Of a DNA stretch of 64,000 nt, positions 12,809 through 22,761 are shown piece by piece. The notes below the pieces were generated by a model. It had not been told where the DNA came from and searched no databases. It was given only the letters and a program-made list of their open reading frames with translations. The stretch is from the NCBI GenBank assembly GCA_029817715.1, contig JARUPY010000164.1, forward strand, positions 2,484,001 to 2,548,000, written 5' to 3'. This DNA is from Melastoma dodecandrum (lineage: Eukaryota > Streptophyta > Magnoliopsida > Myrtales > Melastomataceae). Both the position numbers and the translations under genes were made by a program. Each line of letters opens with the position of its first letter. The first letter of the stretch is position 1.

Positions 12809-12821
12809 GGCTCTGATACCA
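12809..12821 (-). promoter_or_regulatory. tRNA-Met primer-binding site of the pararetrovirus
   Basis: The minus strand reads TGGTATCAGAGCC, complementary to the 3' end of initiator tRNA-Met, where minus-strand DNA synthesis begins in Caulimoviridae. It lies about 600 nt downstream of the TATA box at 13447-13453, the spacing expected for a caulimovirid leader. Confidence 0.8.
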
Positions 12822-12874
12822 ATTATACGAACTGAAAATACCAGCTTAGCCAATTTACTCAAAAGAGTGAAATA

Positions 12875-13222
12875 TCAGCATGCTAGATATTCTTCAGAAA
12901 TGCCAGGAATCGAACTTAAGAAGTTTTTTCGAATTGTCTTTGTCGTCAGCGTTCTACCAACCTCAAATACTCGTTTAAGTACTGAACTAGCCGTAAATCC
13001 AAGATTGGACTTACCTTCAAGGAAGAATTCCTCAAATTTACTCTGTATTAGAGTCAATTCTTCTAATTTCTTAGAATAACTTTCTATCAGCTTGGATAAT
13101 TGAATTATTTGTGTAGATAGAATTTCCAACCGATCTACTACAGTGTTAAGAAGACCAGTAGTAGAATCATTCCCCACACCGTGATCCAAATGGAATAATT
13201 CAGGGTTTTTACAATCCGTCAT
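12875..13222 (-). CDS. 115-aa coiled-coil ORF in the viral leader, function unknown
   Basis: An open frame of 115 residues lies between the predicted viral TATA box and the PBS. Residues about 25-70 form a heptad-like helix rich in Leu, Ile, Glu and Lys (LNTVVDRLEILSTQIIQLSK), and the C-terminal half is basic. Caulimovirid leaders usually carry only very short upstream ORFs. The position and the coiled coil recall virion-associated or leader proteins of other genera, but I cannot assign it. Its first codon was not verified as ATG. It may be a fragment of ORF1 displaced by rearrangement. Confidence 0.45.
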   Translation of the reverse strand: MTDCKNPELFHLDHGVGNDSTTGLLNTVVDRLEILSTQIIQLSKLIESYSKKLEELTLIQSKFEEFFLEGKSNLGFTASSVLKRVFEVGRTLTTKTIRKNFLSSIPGISEEYLAC

Positions 13223-13446
13223 AAGAATGACTCGTGCACTTGCACCTGTCTTTCAAGATAGAAAGATCACCATAAACAACTCAAAATAAGATGCTTATCA
13301 TACCTTACTCAATTGGATAGCTCCGAGGGTTCACCAAGCTTCCGCAACTTCTGAAAATTCAAGAGTTACTCACTTCTCAAGGTTGAGAATCCTATGAGAT
13401 GGAGCGGCTCTTCTGTGTCCTTCCAAATGCCCTTACCTTGACGGTC

Positions 13447-13453
13447 TTATATA
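13447..13453 (-). promoter_or_regulatory. Candidate TATA box of the pararetrovirus pregenomic promoter
   Basis: The minus strand reads CTATATAAGACC, with TATATAA at 13453-13447, in the intergenic region after ORF2. A start about 30 nt downstream would give a leader of about 600 nt to the PBS. No clear AATAAA was found between them. Confidence 0.5.
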
Positions 13454-13983
13454 GACACTCATCCTTCAAAAACAAGGTTTAGTCATAAAGACTTTTCCTT
13501 CAAGGTTTCGATTCGTAAATCTGACCTTAAGTTAGTTTTAATCAATTCTGATTAATTCTAACCACTCTTGATTCCTTAAGGTATTCTTTGAGAATGATCA
13601 AAGAATTTTGACTCAGAGAGATGTGAGAGAAAATTTTCTATTCAGATCACCTCCCCAAATGAGGTAGAGGGTCGTGAAATATATATACAAGAAGCTGGTG
13701 CTTATGCACTGTTTGCCAGCTCAAAAGTAAAAAGAATCTACTTTATCAAAAACATACAAAAGCTAGCTAGAAACAAAGTTGTTAATCTATCTTTATACAA
13801 TTTTCTTCTTCCGTCTGCATTATTGTTTTGTCCTGAGAGATTCCTTCTTCGTTAGCGTTTGATGTCTCGCCAATTCCTTCGGAGAGTCCTCGTCCTTCAA
13901 AGTTTTGTCGGGCTCTCTCTTCATCTTACTCAAATCGCTGAGATAAGTACTTATCGGTGTAATCAGCGTTTTTTCTCCAGACT

Positions 13984-15492
13984 TCAAAGGTGTGTCCGGA
14001 GGCATAACTCAGAATTTTCTCTCTTCCAGAAACTATCCAGAAGATCCAAAACTCTTTCCCATCCTCGCTCCCCTGCTTGCTTATCTGTATAACTGAGATA
14101 GGAACGGAGGATCGTAACGGTTGTCATCCTGTAACTGAGCACGTAATACAATTCCTTGCAGGCGAATACATACTCCAACACATTCTTCAAGAACTCAACT
14201 TTTATGGCCTTCCTTACAGTTTTGTCCTTGTAATACTTTCGCCATAAACCTTTCTGATCAAGGTCCTGTCGTTGAGGTTCTATCAGGTGTCTACTCTCAC
14301 TAGGATGGATGTCCCAGACCTGCATGTTGGGAAGAATTACTTTCCCAAACTTTTCATGTTCTTCTTCTTCCATCATAGTGCTAGTAATCAATGCCGTGGC
14401 ATACTTTGGTCCATATCCAAGGCATCCGAGTATAAACTTTACCAAATGAGGTAGTGGTTCTATCTGTTCTAGTTTTGATCTGTCAATCTCCAAAATGTCG
14501 ACAAAACCTGCATATAAATATGGTAAAGCTACTCCCACCATTCCTGAATTAATCCTCAGGGACGGCCGCTTCTCCGATATCCAATGTAGATATGGACGAA
14601 GTACAAAGTTCTCCTCGAGAGAGGATTCTCTCATATCCACTACTACCTTTGGGATCTCAAAGTCTTTGACCTCATATGGTATGATGGACATAGTGGTGGT
14701 GAGAATCTGCTGCCTTTCTCTCATGGTCTTAGACAGTTCTTCTCCATCTGAAGCCTTATACAACAGCTTAGATTCTAGCTCTTTGATGTACTTTATCACC
14801 TTTGCTGCAAAAAACTCAATTTGGCATTGAAAATTGTTTCTGACGCCACCCATGAGTCCTCCACAAACAACAGTTGCATTCCAAGATAGGGATCTCTCTT
14901 CGAAAGAGTCTAAATAAAAAAACCAAGATCCATCTAGATCTTCATCATTTTTATCATCGTGAGTTTGCTCACCAGGTTCTCTAACCAAACCTCCTTCAGG
15001 AATTACTTCCTCAAGGTTCTCCTGAGTTTTAGGATTACCTTCTTCGAGTGTGGTTGGTATTTCGTAGTTGAAATACTTGTCATATTCCATTTCTGCCGTG
15101 TCGTCAGGTTCTTCCTTCTGAATTGGCTCACTTATGAAGGCTTTAAATTTTGCCTCCTCATCAGCAAACTCAGTTTCCATCTGCTCCTTCTCCTCCTTCC
15201 GACTTCGTAATAAAGCCTTATAGGATTTGACAGCTTGATTTATGGAGATTTTTTGCTCTTTGGCCAGGTGATTTCGACAGTAATCAAATTGTTCCGTGGT
15301 TAACGGATACCACCAAGGTTCTTCAACCTTTCCATCCTTCTCAGGACCAGAAGACTTAAGCTGTTTCGCTTTCCTCTTTTTGGTTTTTCCTTGGAAATCA
15401 GCATGAGCTTCTTCCTTCAGATCTACCATTTTCGCTTTTCTTTTAGAGCTTACCTCTTTAGGATTAGCCACCCTCTCTTGATAGTCTTTCAT
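13984..15492 (-). CDS. Pararetrovirus ORF2 protein, 502-aa open frame, function unknown
   Basis: The longest uninterrupted frame in the viral copy: 502 residues immediately 3' of the RNase H region. Residues 1-60 are Lys/Glu-rich and basic, residues 110-190 acidic, and residues 205-500 a predicted globular part with several aromatic and Cys residues and no motif I recognise. Florendovirus genomes are known to carry a second ORF of unknown function in this position, and the placement fits. It stays open while ORF1 around it is broken in at least seven places. The 5' part continues in other frames up to 15893 through Lys-rich repeats, so the true start may lie upstream. Its first codon (TTT CAT.. 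on the + strand) does read ATG. Confidence 0.6.
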   Translation of the reverse strand: MKDYQERVANPKEVSSKRKAKMVDLKEEAHADFQGKTKKRKAKQLKSSGPEKDGKVEEPWWYPLTTEQFDYCRNHLAKEQKISINQAVKSYKALLRSRKEEKEQMETEFADEEAKFKAFISEPIQKEEPDDTAEMEYDKYFNYEIPTTLEEGNPKTQENLEEVIPEGGLVREPGEQTHDDKNDEDLDGSWFFYLDSFEERSLSWNATVVCGGLMGGVRNNFQCQIEFFAAKVIKYIKELESKLLYKASDGEELSKTMRERQQILTTTMSIIPYEVKDFEIPKVVVDMRESSLEENFVLRPYLHWISEKRPSLRINSGMVGVALPYLYAGFVDILEIDRSKLEQIEPLPHLVKFILGCLGYGPKYATALITSTMMEEEEHEKFGKVILPNMQVWDIHPSESRHLIEPQRQDLDQKGLWRKYYKDKTVRKAIKVEFLKNVLEYVFACKELYYVLSYRMTTVTILRSYLSYTDKQAGERGWERVLDLLDSFWKRENSELCLRTHL

Positions 15493-15546
15493 GTGAGCTT
15501 ACCTCTTCAGGATCAGCCACCCTCTCTTGAGAGTCTTTTATGTTTT
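15448..15546 (-). repeat. Tandem duplication of 49 bp at the start of ORF2
   Basis: A block starting gcttacctct and running through gccaccctctcttga occurs at 15448 and again at 15497, with few mismatches. The period of 49 is not a multiple of three, so the duplication itself shifts the reading frame. Confidence 0.7.
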
Positions 15547-15893
15547 CTTTGGAGTTGATATTATCTTTCTCCTTATGATCCATCATTCCTTTCTGGGAAT
15601 TTTTCTCTTCCTTCCCCTTGGAATTGGTTAGAACCTTTTCCTTAGGTTTGGCCATTCCCTTTGGGAATCAACCTTCGTTTCTCCTTTAGAGTTAGCCGAA
15701 GCTTCCTCCTTTGGATCAACCATCTCCTTCTGGAGATCTCTTTTCGTTTTTCTCTTGGTGTTGATAATTTTCTCCTCCTTGAGATTAGCCACTCCCTTCT
15801 GGGAATTCGCAGTTTTTGGAGGTCCAGGTCGCTAACACTGCCAGCAAAGAGCTGATTTCGTTCCTGAATTGGAACCAGCATCGCTATGCTCAC
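15464..15893 (-). pseudogene. 5' extension of ORF2: Lys/Glu-rich repeats in shifted frames
   Basis: Two short overlapping frames (15642-15893 and 15464-15655) carry degenerate units of the type K-E-x-x-x-N/D-P/S-K-E, like the first residues of the 502-aa frame. Frames change between units, so the original N-terminus of ORF2 is fragmented here. Confidence 0.5.
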
Positions 15894-15904
15894 CCTCTTT
15901 CTTA

Positions 15905-16342
15905 TTAGGACATACCTTTTTGGAGTGTCCCTCCTGCTTGCATCCCCAGCAGATCTTCCTTTTCACGACTAGATCCATATGCAAGTTCTCTAGAGAGAGA
16001 GTCAGCTACTATGTTTTTGTCTGAAGATATGTATTCGACGTCGAATTTATAATAGCTAAACCATTCCTGCAACCTCAAAAGTCTAGTTTGCCTAGCCTCT
16101 TTGATGTTCAGACTCATAAACCTTTTTACATAGGTCGAGTCAGAATGCACTAAGAATTTCTTTGGTGCCAAAAAGATGTAAAAGGCTTTTATTCCATTTT
16201 TTAAAGCCAATACTTCTTTTTCGTGTATCGGGTATCGGAGTTCGTACCCCTTTAAAACTACCCGACCAATACTTACAAACGGGTTCATGCTTTCTTCCTT
16301 TAATTTTAAAGACAGCCCACCAAAAATCGTTAGAAACATCAA
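15905..16342 (-). pseudogene. Pararetrovirus RNase H domain, broken from RT by a frameshift
   Basis: 145 codons with the RNase H pattern: Glu in HEKEVLALK (about residues 41-49), Asp in VHSDSTYV, and a final Asp in VADSLSR. It degrades the RNA template during reverse transcription. It is out of frame with the preceding RT segment (16443-16700). Confidence 0.75.
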
Positions 16343-16442
16343 TTTCCAGGACTAACTCATCTTTATCAGATGGTAAAGAAAATTGAGGTAGATTTTTAAC
16401 CTTTCTCTTAATCCTCTGAATAGCATGAGTATCCTCATCTTC

Positions 16443-16700
16443 TCATATCCAAAGATTCGCAGAAGATGTCTTCTTTGAAATCCTCCCTAAATCTTGGGAA
16501 AGATCTTTCACAAACTTTTGAGCATAATTAACAAATCCACAAAACGTTTGGACTTGTTTTCTATCCTCAAGTCTGTTAGGGATATCAACAATTTTTTTGG
16601 CAATATGGCTTTGCAATTTAATTTTTCCTTGTTCAATCTCCATGCCTAGAAAATTAACTGATTCCTTAAACCATTCTATCTTTCTTTCTGATATAATCAT
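16443..16700 (-). pseudogene. Pararetrovirus RT thumb/connection segment
   Basis: 85 codons continuing the RT after one in-frame stop near 16707. It contains VNFLGMEI and the QTFCGFVNYAQKF motif, equivalent to the FLG..R.FI region shared by caulimovirid and Gypsy RTs. A frameshift follows at its 3' end. Confidence 0.75.
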
Positions 16701-16709
16701 GCCCTCCTG

Positions 16710-17645
16710 TCAGAAGACATCAGTCACCTTATCAAGGTGCCTCATGTGGTCGTCTTCAGTCTGACTGTAGACTAACCCATCGTCTATGTAGACCGCACAA
16801 AACTTGCGGACATGCTTGAAAGCATTATCCATTTTGCGCTGAAAGACTCCTGGAGCATTCTTCAGGCCGAACGGCATTACCAGCCATTCAAACATTCCTT
16901 GTGGAGCATTGAAGGCAGTAAGAGGATCCGAATCTTCTTCCATCTTGACTTGCAAGTAACCACTTTTCAAATCAAATTTGGAAAAGAATTTTGGGTGGCT
17001 CAAACCAACTTTATCAATTAGGTCTCCAACTGTAGGAATCTTATAGCCATCATCTTTGGTAGCTTTATTAAGCTGACGATAGTCTATAACCATTCGTGCT
17101 TTCCCTCGCACCTGCTCGGCATGATTTATTACCATAAAGGCAGGACTAGAATGCGGACTGTAACTATCCCTAATCAAGCCTTTTCCAAGCAACTCAGGAA
17201 TTTGTTTGTCAAATTCTTCAACCATTTCAGCCTTATATGTAATATTTCTGGCTCTTATAATGGTTCCGAGATCTTTCAATTCGAGTCTAGCCTTTAGGCT
17301 ATTCCGACTCCACAATTTTAATGGATCTTCACTAAAATTGTCGGCAAGTTTTACAAGGAACTTATCCCATTTTGTCCCTGTTAACTTTACTGCCCTACAC
17401 ACTACTTGTTTAGGAAACAAGTCTTCATACCAGTTAGAACTCCTGGTATCCATTGGAGAAAATAGGATCTGCACCCATAAGTCGTTTTCTTCCAACCGTA
17501 TATCACCACGCTGAGCTCGCACTCTGAAAGCACTTTCACATGGTGAATTACCACAATACTCTGTCCGTTTTACCGGATAGAACCCAAATTTTAACCATAA
17601 TTTAGGTTCTTGTAGAATACTGATCTTTACTCCATCTATGGACAC
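16710..17645 (-). pseudogene. Pararetrovirus reverse transcriptase core
   Basis: 311 codons. Fingers and palm motifs run in order: ARMVIDYRQLN, FSKFDLKSGYLQV, MPFGLKNAPGVFQRKMD and the catalytic YIDD at about residues 286-289. It copies pregenomic RNA to DNA. The catalytic aspartates are present, but the frame is cut by a stop at the 3' end and is out of frame with the protease upstream. The closest pattern is caulimovirid rather than LTR element, given the adjacent movement protein and the absence of integrase. Confidence 0.85.
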
Positions 17646-17722
17646 ATGATGGACATCCTGTACAAAAGGTAAATTTTCCTTTTGTCCCTTTAGAAAGGCA
17701 TTACCCAGAATGATGTCTGCCT

Positions 17723-18046
17723 CTAATAAAGGATGGGCCAGGATCTCTTTAATGATGAATTTTGTCCACCAATAAAGACAGGCACATTACTGGCTTGATG
17801 GCTAACAATTGTTGCCATTCCATCTACATTCACCATATGGATGGGCTTTTGCAGTGGTTTCCACCACTCATCTGGTAGCGCATTGAGTCTAGCACAGCTT
17901 ATGCTATACCTAGTGTCTATCAAAGTATCCAGAGAATACTCATAGTATCCAGGGAATTTGAAACTTAGAGCTACATATGTGCTCAAATCTTCCTTCCTAA
18001 TACTAAATCCAATATTTCTGGGCACTTCTTGGGATGGTTCTATCAT
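17723..18046 (-). pseudogene. Pararetrovirus aspartic protease region, active-site Gly lost
   Basis: 107 codons with LIDTRYSISCA, where the retropepsin motif L-[IV]-D-T-G is expected. The catalytic Asp and Thr are kept but Gly is Arg. One in-frame TGA separates this segment from 18050-18415 upstream, and a frameshift separates it from the RT. The protease would mature the polyprotein; the motif change suggests it is dead. Confidence 0.65.
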
Positions 18047-18049
18047 CCT

Positions 18050-18415
18050 TCAGATTTCGTCTACTGATATAGACCTCTGCTCGGCTATTTGTTCAATAAC
18101 CTTACAGACTTCAGGAATACTGGATAAAGAGTTATCTGGATAGGTAACTCTCATCATCCATATTAATTCCCCTCTCGGTTGATCTACTGGATCTTCATAG
18201 GCTAGTAACGATACCTGTCTATATCCTACGATTCTACCCGTATGTTGAGACGGGCTTCTCGAATCTAAAGATCGTCGAGACATTTCCTCCACTAGTGGTG
18301 GAGCAGATGCTTTTGCTGGTCGAGACATAATTATGTCATCTCCCACATCACTAGCTCTAGAAGAAACTTCAGAGGGCGTATGAACTCTTGGCTCTCTCAG
18401 GATTGGTATCCTCAC
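18050..18415 (-). pseudogene. Pararetrovirus ORF1 linker between movement protein and protease
   Basis: 121 codons, polar and Ser/Arg/Pro-rich in the first half, with no recognised motif. It is in the same frame as the movement protein upstream (one TAG at the end of that frame) and the protease downstream (one TGA), so it is part of one former polyprotein. Confidence 0.55.
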
Positions 18416-18460
18416 AGGCAGATGCCTGTCAGCTCTGTCACTACCTCTAGACGGTTCTCC

Positions 18461-19459
18461 CTACATTAAAGTAATCTCGTTATCTCTTTGTCGGATATTA
18501 GCCGCACTAATCGGTCTAGAAATACTGGCAGGCTCAGTCATAACCCAATTTCTTGGCCAAGTTAACTCCAGTGGGTTTACCTCGCGCCTATGAAATTGTT
18601 GGTAGTTATTATGACCTTTCTCGAACAACTCAGTAAGTCTCGAGATGTTCCTCACACCAAGACTAGTGGTATTTACCAATCGGTAAATTACCCTAGTGTG
18701 ATACGCCAAAAACTTGGCCTGGGGATTCATTATATCCATATTCATTGATTTAATCCTTAAAGTCAATGAATTCCCCAAACAACGATCGTTCAGGGCCATC
18801 ATGAAATTTGGATAGACCTGGAACCATACAGGACCATGAGCAAGGTTGGCCTGTATACCTGATATCAGCTGATCTTTAAATTCGCGCCATCTTTTATCGA
18901 TTACAGCTACTACCACAGGACTATCCGCTGGAAGATGAAATAGCGGAATTAATCCTACTTGGATCAACCCAATGTGTATATAGTTATATACACCTCTCGT
19001 ACGTTGCATGGTTTCCCTGATGCGTTGTACATTCAATAATGGGATATCCAAAGTCTCAAGTTCCGTACTTGTAACTTGAGCCGTTGCTTCTGATTGTGAA
19101 ATGTCTATTATAGATCTAAAGTTAAACCTTGAAACATTATATACTTCTCTCACATTAACATTAGGCAACCTCCATTCCAGAATCGACTGGGATGGATCTT
19201 CGTACTGGTGGGATTCTTCCAGTACTTGATTCGTTGCTTCCAAAGGAACCAACTCATCATCTCCATTCTGCTCTGCTCTCATCATGAACAGATGCATTTT
19301 CCAGAGATCAAAATCTTCTTCTGAGTCTGTATCGTAATTTGATACAACTTCATAGATAGATTCTACTTCCGAGTCTAAGTCAGAAATATCCTGCTCATCT
19401 ACTGGTTCATAAGCCAGGACTTCTTCCTCCTCATGACTCCTGTCATCTAAAAACACCAT
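18461..19459 (-). pseudogene. Pararetrovirus movement protein (30K superfamily)
   Basis: 332 codons. Residues 1-95 are acidic. Residues about 140-290 hold the caulimovirid 30K core: the IGLIQVGLIPLFH strand, the VIDKRW block near residues 186-191, and a GPVWFQVYPNFM strand. This protein enlarges plasmodesmata for cell-to-cell spread. The ATG directly abuts the TGA of the upstream coat-like frame (TGAATG, same frame), so it was either a separate cistron or is separated by one later nonsense change. The frame itself is uninterrupted. Confidence 0.75.
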
Positions 19460-20026
19460 TCAGAGTCTTTCTCTCCTTTGGTTTTTCTGAGGACATGTAT
19501 CCGCATTGTGGGTTTTTGATCCACAAAACCAGCAACAATTGCAATTGCTCAATGTTTTCCCTTTCGGACACTTAGGTTTTCTGCCATGTTTTCGCTTAAA
19601 GGCATCTATCCTATCTTTATCCTTAAGGTTATTCCGTCTCCTTACAAACCTTCTTGGTTTATAAGCAGGACCTCTTTCTTGTTTGTTCTGGAGGTCTCTC
19701 TTTGGCCAAACTTTCCTTTTAATGTATCCAACAAATTTTCTCTTCTTCGGAAAGTTTCTTACTCTCATTGATTCTCCTGAGGTATCACATCCATACCTTC
19801 CAGGTACATATTCAATATGAGAACAACAGCTCTTGTTTAGGTACGGTAGTTTTTTAGCCGCTTCCTTAACCTGGAGCTCAGTACACGCTTTCCTCATCGC
19901 GTACTTAACCGCCTGAATCTTTCTTGCGAGTCCCGATACAATTTTTTCCTCACTCAGAAGTAATTCATAAGCCTTTTGCGCAACTTCCGGCCAAGGTTCT
20001 GGAAGTTTTACAAAAAAGGTTCTCAA
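19460..20026 (-). pseudogene. Pararetrovirus coat-protein-like C-terminal region with CCHC zinc knuckle
   Basis: 189 codons, strongly basic in the middle, ending with the knuckle CWFCGSKTHNADTC (C-x2-C-x4-H-x4-C) used for RNA packaging. It is in the same frame as 20030-20242 upstream, where a caulimovirid coat motif CDMCLFDNYVCEFQ is followed by an in-frame TAG at 20066-20068. It lies upstream of the movement protein, the reverse of the usual MP-CP order. Confidence 0.7.
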
Positions 20027-20029
20027 TAT

Positions 20030-20487
20030 GAACTGTTGAGAGACTACGTCCAGATTGTTATAATACTACTGGAATTCACATACGTAGTTATCAAACAGAC
20101 ACATATCACAGATCTGTAGTTTAACCAGAGCAGTTAACGATTGCTCCTTCTCCACAGTTTCAGTGGATAACAAAAAACCACAGAACTCCCGTTTTAATGC
20201 ATTAGCGATGATTGCTATTACACCGTCAATGGTCAGCGCTTAATCTATCTTTTCTTTGATGTCAGTATGAGCCACCAAAGATTTCCAGTATTTTTGCACC
20301 GTTCCCATGAGGGTTGCCACACATAATTCGTAAACTGATTCAGGGGATAATATCCCAGCAGACCCATTCGAATTAATGATAACCACTCATCTATCTTTTC
20401 AGATACGTGCTTCTCATAATCTATGTCTAACAAAGCACCAGGGGTTATTATTGGCTTTAATACATTATCCCTCGGTAGGTGACCCAT
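20030..20487 (-). pseudogene. Pararetrovirus ORF1 N-terminal part, two frames
   Basis: Codons from an ATG at 20487 run to a stop at 20245; the frame then shifts and continues to the coat-like CDMC..DNYVCEF motif near 20080. No recognised domain occurs in the first 80 residues. The upstream leader is short before a TA-rich tract, marking the end of viral sequence. Confidence 0.55.
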
Positions 20488-22071
20488 GTCCCCTCGTCCT
20501 TACAGATCGGAAATGAAAATTCCATCTTCACCCTTGGAACACACAAATATATAATATATATTGGCTAATCCACGCATTTATTTATTATTATTATTTATCT
20601 TTTTTTTTTTGGTAAGGGTTCCTCGGCTCCGTAACGCGGATAAAACCAGTTTATCAATTAGGGGTCCCATTTTGTTTCCCTATAAAGAAAAATTAGGAAA
20701 AAGAAAACCTTCATAGGGGCATCCAGAGTATCGTTTTTTACTATTTTATTTTTTTTAAATATATGAATGTTTTTTCTTCATTGACGTTGACAATCCGACT
20801 ACCTTTTCTTATCCTCCGTCGAACTGCGTGCCTGCATTTAGAGATGGGTTTTGGGGAGGCGGGGATGGGGAAATATCACAAACGAAGGATGAGAGTTATG
20901 ATGTTGTGGTATGGTGCCCCGCCCTGATAACTGAGTGGGGACGAAGCTACGGGAAGGGACTACAGTCCCGTCCTCTGCAAAAATGATGTTAGTCTTTCGT
21001 AGATGTGATGTAAGCGGCTATCGAAATTTCATATGAATTTTTACGAAAATTTTTATATATATGTACAAAAAATACGAAAATAAAAAGAATGTACATATAT
21101 TGATATCGTATCGTACATTTCTACAAGTAATATACAATTATTACATCGAAGTCCGGCCAAATTCCGAGCCTTAGCCAGTTACCATCTTACCCCACTCTAA
21201 AACCAAAAAACCGTCTCCAAAACTTATAACTAAAAACCAAACACCTAGCGCCCACACATTTCCCTAACCCACTGACCACGACGACGGAAGCAGCGACGAT
21301 ATGATCAAGCTTAAGGTACGTGGCGACTCCCTTCCGCCCCGTCCTCTGACCAACTCGCTCTGCCGGTTCTTTCTTTCCTGCCTTCCTAGGGTTTTAGTGA
21401 CCGACCACCGTTTTTGTCTCATCAGTCCAATCCGTCGAGCCCTAGAATTGGATTCATCCTCGATCATCATCTTCGATTTCGGAGTTGCCTCTCCTTCAAA
21501 GAATTTTGGTTGAATTCGATGGGCTTTCCCTTGGGAGTGGCACCGCAATGGCCCTGCAGATGCGTTCAACGCTAGGAGTCCTTAGGTCGTTTACTGTTAC
21601 GGGGTTCTGGCGATTCTGGTTAGGAGCATACCAAGAAGTTCGTTTTTGTCCCTAAGTTAGGGTTCTTGTTTTTCGGGCGTTTCTTTTTCGAATAGAGTTC
21701 AAGATGCCGTCCCAATAAGTTTTGGTTTGTCAATCATGATTTTTGAGTTAATGATTTGAGAGGGTTTCTTTCTAGGGTTGTTTTAATTGGCAGTTCATCC
21801 ACGCGAGTGTAGTAGATTCCTTGTTTCTCGTTTGTTGAAGTCATTCGTCTTGTTAACTCCACCGCTTCTATCCAAGCGAGCTTTTGTGTCGGATTTCGTT
21901 CGAGGTTTACTTTTTGTGCAATAGAGTTTTAAGGTAGTGTAATGTAGAGCCATTGTGTGGGTTTCTTGGAATTCAGAGTGCGAGCCAGTGGTACCTTGTT
22001 GGTTTGTTGTGTATTGTAAAGTCATTTTCTGAGTGAGTGGTTTGGTTTCTTGTGGGACGTCCCGATTAGCA

Positions 22072-22760
22072 ATGTCAAACGAGGAAGATGATGGTTTGTA
22101 AGTATGTTAAGGGTCTGCTCCGTAGTGTACGAGAATGTGGTTTTTTGAAGTATTTAAGTATGTTGCAATGCGTTACGTGTAAATCGATTTTCTGTATTTA
22201 ATTTTCATTTATGTGAACATGGAAGTAGTGGGTTGTCTATGGGTAGGAAGGATTTAAAAGTAGATGAAGACATCGATGTGAACGTCGAGGCTGAGACGCC
22301 TGGAAGTAAGAGGAAGACAGGGAAAAGTGCGGTTCCATTTGATTACATACAGACGAGATGTAGTCCGAGGAAGATGATTGCGATGCTCAACTCATTGGAC
22401 GAGCCGAAGAGATCTGCATTGAGGGATGTATGATTTGATGGTCTGATCCATGTTGCAAGCAAGAATGTGAATCATAGCTCAATGCACATGTATCTAAGTT
22501 GTTTCAATCCAATAAAATGGGTTATGGTTATCAACGGGTGTGAGCACCCTTTCAAGGCCAGTGACGTGGAGGCGATACTTGGGATACGGAACACGAGAGT
22601 TGGTGTTCCATTCTCTGGATCATTGGACACAGTTCAACCAGAGATTCTCCAACACTTGGTCAATGGAAGGGTGTCAATGTCCTCGGTGGAGAGGCATTTG
22701 CGATATTGCTGATGACACATACACAGTAGAGTTTGCACTCTTTTTGATCGGATTCTATCA
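22072..22760 (+). pseudogene. Captured plant gene inside the TIR element, broken
   Basis: A first short exon (ATG at 22072, MSNEEDD..) is followed by a frame at 22233-22712. This has a basic N-terminus and then TRCSPRKMIAMLNSLDEPKR, ..HMYLSCFNPIKWVM.., KASDVEAILGI, and DTYTVEFALFLIG in a shifted frame. This series is typical of plant transposon-associated proteins found with Ulp1-type protease genes. Damage: TGA at 22431-22433 where GGA is expected, a frameshift near 22712, and an abrupt end at about 22760. Upstream at 21301 another exon-like ATG with a GT donor (..AAGCTTAAGgtacgtgg) suggests a captured promoter and leader. Function unknown. Confidence 0.5.
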
Positions 22761-22761
22761 A

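Larger units (their letters stand above)
12700..20560 (-). mobile_element. Endogenous pararetrovirus (Caulimoviridae, florendovirus-like), one permuted genome copy
   Basis: In minus-strand order the region holds coat-protein-like segments with a CCHC knuckle, a 30K-type movement protein, aspartic protease, reverse transcriptase, RNase H, a long second ORF, a TATA box, a short coiled-coil ORF and a tRNA-Met primer-binding site. The span of about 7.8 kb matches one complete florendovirus genome. There is no second PBS at the high end, so the circular genome was opened between PBS and ORF1. Integration of a whole episomal DNA form, without an integrase, explains this. The high end abuts a TA-rich tract (aatatataatatatatt, about 20547), a sequence context known for such insertions. 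Stop codons and frameshifts break ORF1 repeatedly, so it is non-coding as it stands. The end points are approximate. Confidence 0.85.
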
